This document shows, piece by piece, positions 26,175-37,100 of a stretch of 64,000 nucleotides of DNA; within the stretch, counting starts at the first letter, position 1, and every line of letters starts with the position of its first letter. The notes under the pieces were generated by a model. The model was not told the DNA's origin. It saw only the letters and a list, made by a program, of their open reading frames with translations, and searched no databases. The position numbers and the translations under genes were made by a program. The stretch is from Alphaproteobacteria bacterium UBA6038 (GTDB lineage: Bacteria; Pseudomonadota; Alphaproteobacteria; Micropepsales; Micropepsaceae): positions 1 through 64,000 of the forward strand of contig DIZC01000083.1 in the NCBI GenBank assembly GCA_002429315.1. The letters are read 5' to 3'.

Positions 26175-26579
26175 TCAAGGCAACTCGGCGGGGCGACACC
26201 TGGAAGAATCCGAGCGGCGCAGCTCGCCAATGTCCGACATGTGGCCGGCTTCGCGCTCTCGCGCAACCCACGCAGCAAACGTTTCGAACAGAAACAGCAG
26301 TCGCGCAAAAACGTGCCGAGCCTCGTCTATCGTCAGCTCGACACCCGCCTCCTTCCGGCACAGCCGCGCGAATTCCGCGCATTCCTCATCGGTGATCTGC
26401 ATTTCGGTCAATTGGCTGACGGCGGCGGCGGTTCGCTCCAGCAGATCGCCCACCCGGATCAGCTCGCGCGCCACGGTGTCCTGCGTCTCAAGGATGTCAG
26501 TGAGCCGGGTGTGCAGCAGGTCGCCGATCTGTGGAATCAGCACTTGCTCACAAAGCGTCTGGAATTTGTGTTTAGTCAT
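26175..26579 (-). CDS. Hypothetical coiled protein
   Basis: A 134-aa soluble, largely helical protein (TKHKFQTLCEQVLIPQIGDL, DTVARELIRVGDLLERTAAA, CRKEAGVELTIDEARHVFAR). The start could also be 26588, three codons upstream. I recognise no named family. It lies between the second radical SAM gene and the VirD4-like ATPase on the opposite strand, so it may belong to the mobility backbone. Confidence 0.55.
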   Translation of the reverse strand: MTKHKFQTLCEQVLIPQIGDLLHTRLTDILETQDTVARELIRVGDLLERTAAAVSQLTEMQITDEECAEFARLCRKEAGVELTIDEARHVFARLLFLFETFAAWVAREREAGHMSDIGELRRSDSSRCRPAELP

Positions 26580-26741
26580 ATGTGCCATGGTGGCCGGGCA
26601 TCGAATGACCAGCCAGGAACGGATTTATCTCGCGCGGCGATTCGGCATAAGGAGCGGGATTTCGTGCCGGCGTCCGCGATCCGCTGCCGGAGATAATCCA
26701 GTGCCTACCGGCGCCCACCCGGGCACGCGATCCTGTTCGGT

Positions 26742-27920
26742 ATGTCTTCACCCGATGTGTCGCATTTCGCGCGCACCAATCACCGCAGCATGCGGGTCCG
26801 GTTCGGTATCAAGCAGGCGGACCGGCTCTCGCACATGTACCTCATCGGCCAAACCGGTGTCGGCAAGTCCACCATGTTCGAAACGCTCGCCTGGCAGGAC
26901 TTCGTGGTGGGGCGGGGATTTGCACTCGTCGATCCGCACGGAGATCTGGTCGAGCCTCTGGCCGATCGCCTGCGCGCGGCCGGTCCCGAGCGCATCGTCT
27001 ACCTCAACGCCGCCGATCCCTGGCAGCCCTTCGGCTACAATCCGCTGCGGCGCGTGCGCGACGACAAGATCCCGCTGGCGGTCTCGGGCATGCTCGAAAC
27101 CCTCAAGAAAATCTGGCCGGACGCCTGGGGCGTGCGCATGGAACACGTGCTGCGCAGTTCGCTCTATGCGCTGCTGGAGCGGGACGGCTCCACGCTGCCC
27201 GATATTCTCGCGCTCTACAGCGATGAGGATTTCCGCAAAGGGATCGTCCGCGGCATCCGCAACGAGGTGGTGAAGCGGTTCTGGACGGACGAATTCGAGA
27301 ACTATCCGGCACGGCTGCGCGCCGAAACATGTGCGCCAATCCAGAACAAGCTGGGGGCGCTGCTCTCCGATCCGACCCTGCGCCGCATTCTGGTCGAGCC
27401 CACCATCGATCTGCATTTCCGCAATCTGATGGACGAGGGCACCGTGCTGCTGGTGAACGTCTCCAAAGGCCGGCTCGGGGAGGAGAGCGCCACCGTGCTC
27501 GGAAGCCTGATTGTCTCCACCATCGGGCTCGCCGCGTTCAGCCGGGCAGACTCCGCGCCGGAAGCGCGCCGGCCGTATTTCCTCTACCTCGACGAATTCC
27601 ACAGCTTCACCATGCTGATGCTCGCCAACATGATGAGCGAGCTGCGCAAGTACGGGGTGGGGCTGGTCCTCTCCCATCAATATCTGCACCAGCTCGATCC
27701 CGACATCCGTCACGCAGTCCTCGGCAATGCAGGCACCATCGTCTCGTTCCGGGTAGGGCCGCAGGATGCGACGCTGCTCGCCGATGAGTTCCAGCCGAAA
27801 ATCGGCGTGCTCGACCTCCTCAGTCTGCCGAGCCGCTCCCTCTATCTGAAGCTCATGATCGACGGGGAGCCGTCGCATCCGTTCAGCGGCAACAGCATCG
27901 TGTCCGAAGACCTGCCATAG
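26742..27920 (+). CDS. VirD4/TraG-like conjugative ATPase
   Basis: A 392-aa P-loop ATPase. The Walker A motif GQTGVGKS is at 36-43, VDPHGDLVEPLADRL is the family segment after it, PYFLYLDEFHSFTM is Walker B, and VLSHQYLHQLDP follows, as in the VirD4/TraG/TraM-recognition group. Coupling proteins feed DNA to a type IV secretion channel, but no membrane helices and no other transfer genes are visible here. It could serve DNA processing or mobilisation in trans. It is intact while the neighbouring parB-like gene is broken. Confidence 0.85.
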   Translation: MSSPDVSHFARTNHRSMRVRFGIKQADRLSHMYLIGQTGVGKSTMFETLAWQDFVVGRGFALVDPHGDLVEPLADRLRAAGPERIVYLNAADPWQPFGYNPLRRVRDDKIPLAVSGMLETLKKIWPDAWGVRMEHVLRSSLYALLERDGSTLPDILALYSDEDFRKGIVRGIRNEVVKRFWTDEFENYPARLRAETCAPIQNKLGALLSDPTLRRILVEPTIDLHFRNLMDEGTVLLVNVSKGRLGEESATVLGSLIVSTIGLAAFSRADSAPEARRPYFLYLDEFHSFTMLMLANMMSELRKYGVGLVLSHQYLHQLDPDIRHAVLGNAGTIVSFRVGPQDATLLADEFQPKIGVLDLLSLPSRSLYLKLMIDGEPSHPFSGNSIVSEDLP

Positions 27921-28115
27921 CGAACCGCGTTGCCGCACATGCTCGATCGACAGCAATGATCCGCGGTTCATCTCCGGCGGCGATAATTCCGGGTCTACCG
28001 GCATTCCCCCGCTGCCCCGATCATCCGGGCAGGATCGCTGTTCTTTCCAAGATCCTGGGTGGCGACCGATTCCGGCCGCGCTCACTCAACCAAATCCAAC
28101 CCAAGGAGACGATCG

Positions 28116-29955
28116 ATGAGCAACAAGCTCAAGACGATACCGCTTTTGCCAATTGCGGCGTTCCGCCGCCAACACCCGCAAGACCGACCGGCTCGCCGAA
28201 ATCAAGCAGCTCGCGGCCAGCATCGAAGCCAAGGGGCTGTTGGAGAACCTGGTGGTTCAACCGGCCGGCAACGGCGAGACAGATTCCATGTACGACGTCG
28301 TTGCCGGCGGCCGCCGCCTCGCCGCTCTCAAGCTGCTTGCCAAGCGCAAGAAACTGGCGCGCGACCATCGGGTTCCCTGCCTCGTGCTCGGCAATGGGAC
28401 TGGTGCGATTGAAGCCTCGCTCACCGAGAACTTCATGCGGATACCGCCCCATCCGGCGGATCAGTTTGAGGCGTTTGCCAAGACCGGTGATGGCCTCTCA
28501 ACCGACGCCATCGCAGCCCGTTTCGGCATCACCAAGACCTTTGTCGACCAACGCCTGAAACTCGCATCGGTGTCGCCGCGTCTCGTCGCGGAGTATCGCG
28601 CCGGCGCCATGACGCTCGAGCAGCTCACCGCTTCACGCTCTCCGACGACCATACGGTCCAGGAAGACGTCTGGTTCGAGCGGGGCTATGCCGACATGCCG
28701 GCGCAGATCATTCGTCGCATGCTGACCAGCTCCCAGGTAAGGCAGCGATCGCCGCGCCCGCTTCATCGGCGCCAAGGCGTACGAAGCAGCCGGCGGCGTG
28801 ATCGTCCGCGATCTCTTCGATGCGGACGACGACGGCTACTTCAGCGACAGCCAGCTGCTCGACCGTCTGGTGTTCGAGAAGCTGGACGAAGCTGCGCATG
28901 CCATCCGTGAGGAGGGCTGGGCTTGGGTCGAAGTGCATCCCGACCTGGAGCTTGCTCCGCTGTCGCAATTCGGCCGGGCCAAGACATCGGAGCGGCCCCT
29001 CAGCGAGGAAGACGAAACCAAGCTGGCAACCCTTAGCGAGTGCTACGACGAACTCGTGGCGGCACTCCAAGACGGCGACGAAAGCCTCGGCTCGGAAATC
29101 GACCGTGTCGCGGAGGAGATCGCGGCGATCGAATCCTCGAAGATCACATGGCCGGAAGAAGAGAAGGCCAGGGCCGGCGTAATCGTCAGCCTTGGGCCGC
29201 ACGGAACGGTCGATGTTGTCCGCGGGCTGCTCAGGCCGGAGGCATCGCGGCCGAATGAAGCCAACGACGAGCAGCGCGCCGCAAAGAAGCGCGTCAACGG
29301 CAACGCCTATGCCGACTCCGTTGTTCTCGATCTTTCGGCGCATAAGACGGCGGCGATGCGGGAGCTGCTGGCGCAGCAACCGGCTTTGGCTCTGCTTGCG
29401 TTGTTGCATGCGCTGGCCGGTCACCTCTTCTACCGCGGTGCATCGACAACCTGTCTTCGGATAACGGCTTCGGCCGTTTCGCCGGAGGACGCCTCAGCTT
29501 CGGTCGCGGAAAGCACGGCCGGCCATCCGTTCGCGGCGCGTCACGCCGCGTGGATCGCGCGGATGCCGGAACCGGACGGTCTGTGGGACTGGCTGATGCA
29601 GCTTTCCCCAGAAGATCGCGACCAGCTGCTCGCTCATTGCGTGGGCATGACGGTGGATGCGCTGCAAGGCGGACAATGGAATAACCTCAACGCGCAACAG
29701 GCAGACAGGCTGGCGGCAGCGCTGGGCTTGGACATGCGGGCGTGGTGGAGGCCAACCCGGGCAAACTTCCTCGGCCGCGTCACCAAGAACGACATCGTGA
29801 CGGCGGTTTCGGAAGGCGTATCGCAGCAGGCCTCGTGGCGCCTTGCGGGTCTGAAGAAGGACCGCTTGGCGCGCGAAGCCGAGAAGCTGCTCGCGTCCAG
29901 CAATTGGCTTCCCTCGCCATTGCGGGATTTCTCCTCGAAGGTCGCGCAAGCATAG
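28116..29955 (+). pseudogene. ParB/Spo0J-like protein, three frameshifts
   Basis: The ATG at 28116 (AAGGAG upstream) starts SNKLKTIPLLPI. After a shift near 28150 comes TRKTDRLAEIKQLAASIEAK, GGRRLAALKLLAKRK and the ParB helix-turn-helix RFGITKTFVDQRLKLASVS. Further shifts near 28632 and 28738 are needed to join FTLSDDHTVQEDVWFERGY and FIGAKAYEAAGGVIVRDLFD to the long C-terminal part (28798-29955). The rebuilt protein, over 600 aa, matches large ParB-like proteins of integrative elements. Two of the shifts are fixed by restoring one or two bases in short T, A and G runs. It is either decayed or carries consensus errors. Confidence 0.82.
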
Positions 29956-29963
29956 TGCGATCG

Positions 29964-29992
29964 GGCCGGCACGAAGGTGCCGGCCTTTTTTT
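29964..29992 (+). terminator. Rho-independent terminator after parB-like gene
   Basis: GGCCGGCAC, loop GAAG, GTGCCGGCC, then seven T. A perfect 9-bp GC-rich stem 8 nt past the stop codon. Confidence 0.9.
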
Positions 29993-30043
29993 CTTGCACC
30001 CCGACCCCTTTTTGGCAGATGCGTGCCCTCGCGCGGGGGCTTG

Positions 30044-30298
30044 CTAGCTTCTCAATTGCGGCAGGACGTCCAAAGTGCGTTGGATGATTTCGTGCGCAAA
30101 TTCCAGCGCATCGGAAATCGGCTCGACCTCACAAGCCTCATGTAACACCGCCAACGCACTCGCGTGCGCAATGCCACCCGCCACGCGAAGCTCGGCATAT
30201 GCGCGATCGTATAAACTCACCGTCGTGTCCGGCGAACTGGTCCCGCTTGCGCGACCTTCATTTCCATCAGTGCTCTTGGCCTGCCTAGCCTCGGACAT
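30044..30298 (-). CDS. Hypothetical 84-aa protein
   Basis: Starts MSEARQAKSTDGNEGRASGT and ends with a helical segment (ALAVLHEACEVEPISDALEF, IIQRTLDVLPQLRS). The ATG at 30298 has GGGGGAG at good spacing; a longer frame to 30361 adds an unlikely N-terminus. I recognise no family. It is a small, acidic, soluble protein at the junction between the mobility backbone and the RHS locus. Confidence 0.5.
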   Translation of the reverse strand: MSEARQAKSTDGNEGRASGTSSPDTTVSLYDRAYAELRVAGGIAHASALAVLHEACEVEPISDALEFAHEIIQRTLDVLPQLRS

Positions 30299-30385
30299 TG
30301 TGGTAATCTCCCCCGTTGTAGTCAGGATCCATCGGAAGCCCGCTCCGACCGGCCCGCCCACAATTTACGCGGCTCCTATGCACAT

Positions 30386-30398
30386 AATTACTGTAATT
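30386..30398. promoter_or_regulatory. 13-bp palindrome upstream of 30044-30298
   Basis: AATTAC-T-GTAATT, a perfect dyad in an AT-rich patch about 90 nt upstream of the ATG at 30298. It is a possible operator; there is no further evidence. Confidence 0.25.
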
Positions 30399-30585
30399 CA
30401 GGCGTTTGTCTGCCCTAATCAGCACAGTATTATTGCTGCATAGCTACGTGCTTTTTGCAGGCTCAGCGGCCGGACTTCTGGCGGGATTCTCCTCTATGGG
30501 CCCGGAGCAACCGCCGCCCGGATATCGGACTGCTCGTCAACTCGTGAGCACTGAGTTCAATCGGCAGGCCTGGAGCCCGGATTTG

Positions 30586-30786
30586 CTACGGGCACGTCGC
30601 TCCCTGGATGACCACCTGACTGCGGTTTCCCGCGGGGTCGTAGCTATAGATAATCTCCTTGCCGTTGTCGTAACAGACGGTCGAGAGGCGGCCCAGAGTG
30701 TCATAGGTGTAGGTGGTTGCCGCCGAGACGCCGGTTACGCCAGCAATCGCCAAACTCAGTCCGAACAAGAGGTGGGAAATGCGCAT
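30586..30786 (-). CDS. Exported mini YD-repeat protein
   Basis: A 66-aa protein: a clear signal peptide (ISHLLFGLSLAIAGVTGVSA) followed by just two YD/RHS repeat units (TYTYDTLGRLSTVCYDNG, IIYSYDPAGNRSQVV). The ATG at 30786 has GGAGGGA upstream. Free-standing exported YD-repeat peptides of this size occur near RHS loci in proteobacteria, but no function is known to me. It is divergent from the giant RHS gene, 330 nt away. It could be a relic of another RHS gene, though the signal peptide and intact frame argue for an expressed small protein. Confidence 0.65.
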   Translation of the reverse strand: MRISHLLFGLSLAIAGVTGVSAATTYTYDTLGRLSTVCYDNGKEIIYSYDPAGNRSQVVIQGATCP

Positions 30787-31116
30787 CGTTCCCTCCGCCA
30801 ATGCGGGAGTATTCTCCTGGAATCATGCGTTGACAAGCAGGCGGAGGAGCTAACCAGAGCTTGCGGCGGTTGCAACCGTTGATTGACAGCGCGCCGATAT
30901 GGGCTTTAGCCTCAAAGCGGAAATCAGGGGCAGAGCGGGGTTCGCAGCACAGAGAGGCTGTCGGGGCGTCCTTCTCTTCGCGCATTCGATCCGAGCTGCA
31001 AAGCGCATGGATTTCTCAAGGTCCGTGTGTAGCAGGTCCCGCGGCTCGCGCGGTGCAATCTTCGCGCGCGCAACACTGCTGCTCCGACTTTCTCCAATCG
31101 GAATGCGGAGGGGCGC
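30787..31116. other. Gap between divergent YD-repeat and RHS genes
   Basis: A 330-nt intergenic stretch that must hold both promoters. I see no clear -35/-10 pair and no gene; open frames here are antisense or Arg-rich shadows. Confidence 0.4.
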
Positions 31117-34100
31117 ATGAAACGAGCCTTGCGCGAGGCTTTGCCGCTGCGCGGCGCGATACAGCTTGGCGCCAGCATGGCGGCATTGTTGGCCAGCCTG
31201 GTCTTGGCAACCCCGGCGCAAAGCACGTATCTGCCGTCGATTCAGATTGGAACTGCGGCGCTCATCCGCCCGTTGGACGCCAACAACTACTATGCGAGCA
31301 ACACGACATCGACCGACGGCTTGAGCAGCCTCAGTGGCACCCCAACCCCGGTCCCTCCTGAAACCGCCGAACTGGCGCGCGCGCTCAAATACGATCCCGA
31401 CCTCATCTACCAGTACATCCAAAACAACATCGAGACCGTGTGGATGTACGGTCTGCAGAAGGGGGCGTTCGGCGCCGAAATCGACAAGTCCGGCACCCCG
31501 TTCGACCAAGCCGAGCTGATGGTGGCGCTGCTCAAGCAGAATCCGACGCCGCCCGCCGTAAATTATGTCGCCGATACCATCGTTCTCAATGGGACGCAGT
31601 TCTCGAACTGGACGGGCGTTTCGAATGCGCTCGCCGCCTGTCAATTGCTTTCCAGCGGCGGCTTCCCCGCGAAAATCAACGGCAAAACGACAACCACCTG
31701 CGCGGCAAGCTTTACCGCCTCGGAAACGATCTCCACCGTAACGATGGCGCACATTTGGGTGCAGGTGACGATCGCCGGCAGCCATACCGCTGGGTGTTCG
31801 TCGAGCGACGTCTGCGTGTTCGATCCGAGTTACAAGACACTCACCTGGAAAACGGGAATTCTCGGCAGCGCTTTGCAATGGATTCCGGGAGCGCCACTGG
31901 GCGCCGCAATGAGTGGAAGCTACATGGACGGAAGCGTTTCTGGAGCGGCTTGGGCGAATGCGCTGAACACCACAACTGATACCCACGGGCTATATCCGCT
32001 GCTGCAGAGCTATGCGACCAATCTGCTGAACTATATCCAGACCAACAATCTGCAAGGCGCGCAGATGGAGGACATCATCGGCGGTGCGGTTGTCGTTCCG
32101 GTGACTGCGCCCGTTCGTCAGCCGGCGCTACCATATGCAGATCCTTCGCCGCCGTATCCCGCACACATCTGGACGCCGGCTGCCGATCCGGCGCGGTACA
32201 ACGCCATTCCCGACCAGTACCGGAGCACCCTGCAAGTCCAGGGATTCCAACTCGTGTACAACGCCGCTTGTACGGGGTCCGACGACACGAGCATGTTCAA
32301 TCCCACATTCTATGTCGACGAGATCTACGGACGCCGCCTTTCGATCAACACGAATTTCGCAATGGGCAAATTCTCACAGGGCATTCCGCCGTTCGGTGGG
32401 GGTTACGGGAATCGCTACACCTGGATCTCCTATGACAACAACAGCGGCACAGGATATTTCGGCGCTCTCCAGAACGTGCCCCCGTTCCATAATGCCGTCC
32501 CAAGCAGTTGTGGCGGCGGCGGGGAGGTGCAATCGCCTTGGGGTCTGGATTCGCATGTCCAACTGACCGTGAATCATCCCTATGCCGCGTCGGCGGATGG
32601 CACCGCGACCACCGGTGGCACTTATATGGACGCGATGCTCGACAAGCCGGTGAAGCTCGTCACCTCCCTTTCCATCGTGCACGGCTGGGGCGATGTCGGT
32701 CCGGCGTTGCTCAGCAAGTGGTCCGATGAGCAGGCGCAGGGCACGGCGTTGCCGCCGCTCGAACATCCGCCGTTCTGCCTCCACGGAGATGAGCCTTGCC
32801 ATGACAACTACCCTGGTCAGACCGGCGATCTCGATCGCGAAAAGATCGGGGCCGCCTGGCTGGCGCAGTACACGCGCGCGGCGCGGCTCAATGCGGCGAT
32901 TGGAAACTCGGTCCCGCAGCTCCATCACGTTCTGGGCTTCGTTTACGGCGACACCGTACTCAACACGGAACACTACCAGGGCCCGACCGTACCCTACGAT
33001 CTCGTCGTCGAAGACAATTTCGACCGCGTCGATGTCGATGCCGGGCTGAGCCTCACCAACAAGGCAGCGGATGCACCCACCCGCCGCGCCGCTATTCAAT
33101 CGCTGGCCGGCGCCGCCGCGGCGCTTGAGGGCAGCGTCGCCGGACAGCTGCTCGACGCGCCGGACACCTCGTCCACCGCCACGCGGTTCGAATGGGGCAA
33201 TGCGCCGCCGGCGTCGGAGTGCACCGCCTGGGGACAGAACCCGGTCTGCATGGCAGCGCAACGCTTTTACCAGTTTGACAGCAGCAGTGTTTCGGCTGCC
33301 CCAAGCCTGGTCACTGCCGATGGCCATTTAAGCGGCAGTTCAGATTGCCCCCCAGATGCGAGTTCCAATTGGGGGAGTAATCGCACCCCGCCGATCATCG
33401 GCCAGGGCGAATGCCAGAATTGGCGCGGTGCGCTTTCGAGCATTCTGACGAGCTATGCCAATGCAGGATTTACCATCGTAGCATCGCGCGAGGCGTTCCT
33501 CGGTCCCGGCCAGCGGCCCGGCGTCATCATTCCACAAGACATACAGGGCGGATTTCCCGGCCAGTACGGGCATGAGCCGACCAAGCAAAGAGGCGGGGCG
33601 TTCGTCGCCACGTCCTATGACGCCAACGGCGATCTGGTGCAGATCGCCCACATCATCATCGGCAGCCCGGAGACGTTCGGCTCGTTGATTCTCAAGGGCG
33701 GCGGCGGTGGATCGCAGCCCAACACCGCCACCGCATACGATCCGGCAAACGCAGCCGATGTCCTCAAATCACAATTCGTGGATCGCTCCAACCTGTTCGG
33801 CGTCAATCTCGCGAACGGCTCGCTGGGTTACACCAGTCCGGTGTCGCTGACGATCGGCAATGGCGGTTTTCCGTATGCTCTTTCGGCGCAATTCTCGTGG
33901 AAACCGACGCCGACCCACGTGTTCCAGCCGAAAGCCCCCGTTTCGCCATCTCCCGACTGGCCGATGAGCTGGCAGAACAACGTCACGCTCTCCGGCAGCG
34001 GCCTCGAAGCGATGGGGCAAAGCGACATCCGCGGCGCCGCCCAGGCGATTGCCGCCTTTGCTGCCGCGCAAGACATCTACAAGGCGGCGGCATCGCCGCA

Positions 34101-37100
34101 ACGGGAAGCCGCAGCCGTGCTCGCCCAGGCGTGGTGGTCGGACCAGATTTTCGGCAATGTCGCGACGGTCAGCGTCGGCAGCGAAAGCCGGCAATTCGTG
34201 AAGATCGCCACCGGCCAATGGATCCTGCCCGGCACCGGATATGCGACGCTTGCGCAGACCGGGACGCGTCTGCCGATCGAAGAGAAGTGCCAGAACGTCT
34301 ATCCCTACCCGCTGCCCTATGCGGTGACGCGCGGCTGGGACTATACCGTCAACACCAACGTCTCGGTCACGGCCACCAACGCCCACGGCGACCCCCAGAC
34401 GTTCTCGCCGTTCAAGCAGGCTTACTACACCGACGAGATTCACACCTGCGGCAACCTCAAGGGATTCCGGCTGACGAGCTGGACCTTCCCTTACGGCGTC
34501 ACCGTCACGCCGGAATACGGATCGCCCTACGATCCGGTGAACGGCACCGGATACATCGAACGGCTGATCGACGTGAAGAACTCGATCGGCCGGCAGCTAG
34601 ATTTCTCGTATGTTGCGAGCAACAGCCCGACCTTGGCCGGAGTGACCAACCATCTAACCGGCGCCGATGCGAGGAGCATTTCGCTGGCATCCGATCGGTC
34701 GTCGATGACCGACGCGATGAGCCAGGTCACCTCGTTCAACTACCTCAGCCTCGCGCAAAGCGCGACGCAGCGGCCGCTCGCTTATCAGCTGCTGAACTTG
34801 GTCTACACCGCCGACAGCAGCACCGCCAACGTGGAGTACGACTACGACAGCGTCGGGCGGGTGAAGCAGATCAAGGACGCCACTAGCCTGCGTTACAACG
34901 CGCGGCCGCCCTACACCTTTTACCTGGCGGACGGCACCCGCGGCGAGCGCGACGATCCGCTGGGGCAGGCTTATACCGTGGTGTACGATGGCTACGGTCA
35001 TCCGGCGCACTACATCGACGAGGTTGGAAATAAGACCGATGCCCTGTTCGATTCCCGCAGCCGGCCGGTGCACTACGTCTATCCGGAAAATGATTGCGAG
35101 GTCTTCGCCTACGACGACCACAACAACACGACGGACCGGTGGCGGGTGGATACCGCGTCGAACTGCAGCACGACCGCCGGTGCGGCCCACGTGCTGCACG
35201 CCAATGCGACCTATCACCAGACCTGGAACAAGCCCACCTCCGTGGTCAATGCGCGCCGCTACAAGACGACGCTGACCTATTACGCGAGCGGCAGCGGCAA
35301 ATCGCTGCTGCACACCGCGACCCGTCCGGCGATCACGGAAGGCACGCCGGTCTACACCTTCGCCTACACCGCGATCGGCAAGCTCGATACCGCCACTGGG
35401 CCGACCGGCATCCTCACCAAGGACAACTACGACAGCGCCGGCAACCTGACCTCGACGATCCTGGACTCCGGCGGCCTCAACCTGACCACGGCGTTCGGCT
35501 ACGACCCGCAAGGAGACGTGAGCTCGACCACCGATCCGCGCAATTTCGTGACCACGAGCCTGCACGATCTCGACCGGCGCAACACCGAAGACGACTACCA
35601 CACCGGCAGCGCGACGGCGGCACTGAACGCGGCCGAGAAGGTCCAGTACGACGCGGTGGGCCGCGATATCGAGGACGATTCCGGGCTGACCTTCTCCGGC
35701 ACCAGCGTGCTCACCTGGCAAATGACCAAGCAGACCGGCTACACCCCGACCTCGAAGGTGGCCAGCGTCACCGACGCGGATTACCGCGCGACGAACAACA
35801 CCTACGACGATGCGGATCGGCTGCTCACGGTCAGCGATCCGCTGTCGCGCAAGACCCATTTCGCATACTGCGCGCCGGGCGACGCGAACTGTGCCGCCAA
35901 CCAGGTGAAGACGGAATACCGCGCCTGGGTGGCGGGCTCCGGCTGCACCCGCTCCGGCAGCCTGCAGCAGTGCTACCGGCGGGTGAGCTATGGAGGCGAT
36001 AGCGAGCAACGGTCGCTCGAGGACGCCAACAATAACACCACTACCTACGTCTATGACGGCTTCATCCGGCTGACAGACACGCAATTCCCCGATTACTCCA
36101 CCAATCCGGGGGACTACGAGCACCTCGGACTGGATGCGAACGGCAACGTTACCTCGCGGCGCAACCGGGCTGGTGAGACGCTGACTTACCAGTACAACGC
36201 GCTCGACTGGATCATCCAGAAATGCATGCCGAGCGCCGGCGGGAGCTGTCCCGCCAACCCGGCGGTGACCACCAGCTGGACCTATCTGCTGGACGGCCGT
36301 ATCAACGTACTGTCGGACGACGCCACCAACAAGGTGAACTACGGCTACGACACCGCCGGCCGGCTCACGGCGGTGGACAACCACATCAACGGGTTCGGAT
36401 CCGACCGCACCGTCAACTACGCGCTTGACGCGGCTGGGAATCGCACCCAGCTGAGCTGGCCGACCAACGACGGCGCCTATTCCGTCGGCTACTGCTACGA
36501 CAATCTCAATCGCATGACGGTGGCGATGGAGAACTCCACTGACCCGGTCTGCGCCACCAACCTGCTCGCCACCTACACCTACGACACCCTGTCGCGGCGG
36601 ACGAATGTCGCCTACGGCAACGGCGCCAGCATGGCCTACACGTACTCGCCCGCCGGCGACCTGTGGACGCTCAACCACGACATGAACGGCGCCAGCAACG
36701 ATCCGCACTACACGTTCCAGTATACCAACGCGCACGAGCTCTATACCGAGGCCGACACCGATCCCGATTACGTCTGGCAGCCGGCGGGGACCGCCACCAC
36801 CACCTATGCGGCGGCGAACAACCTCAACCAGTATCCGAGCAGCACCGGCTCTCTCGGCACCATCCCATTCGGCTATGATGCCAAGGGCAATCTATCGGGC
36901 TACGGCTTGCAGGGCTTCACCTACGACGCCGAGAACCGGCTGCTCACCGCCACCGCACCGGGGCTGTCGGCAGCCTATGCCTACGATCCGCTGGGACGGC
37001 GCAATCACAAATCCGGCACCGGCGTGACCGAGACCTACTTCCTCGACGACGGCGACGACGAGATTGCGGAGTACGACAGCAGCAAGACACTGACGGTGTT

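Noticed and set aside
34654..36735. 693-aa minus-strand ORF inside the RHS gene
   Set aside because: Val/Gly/Arg-rich antisense shadow of the YD-repeat region, a known artefact of repeated codons.
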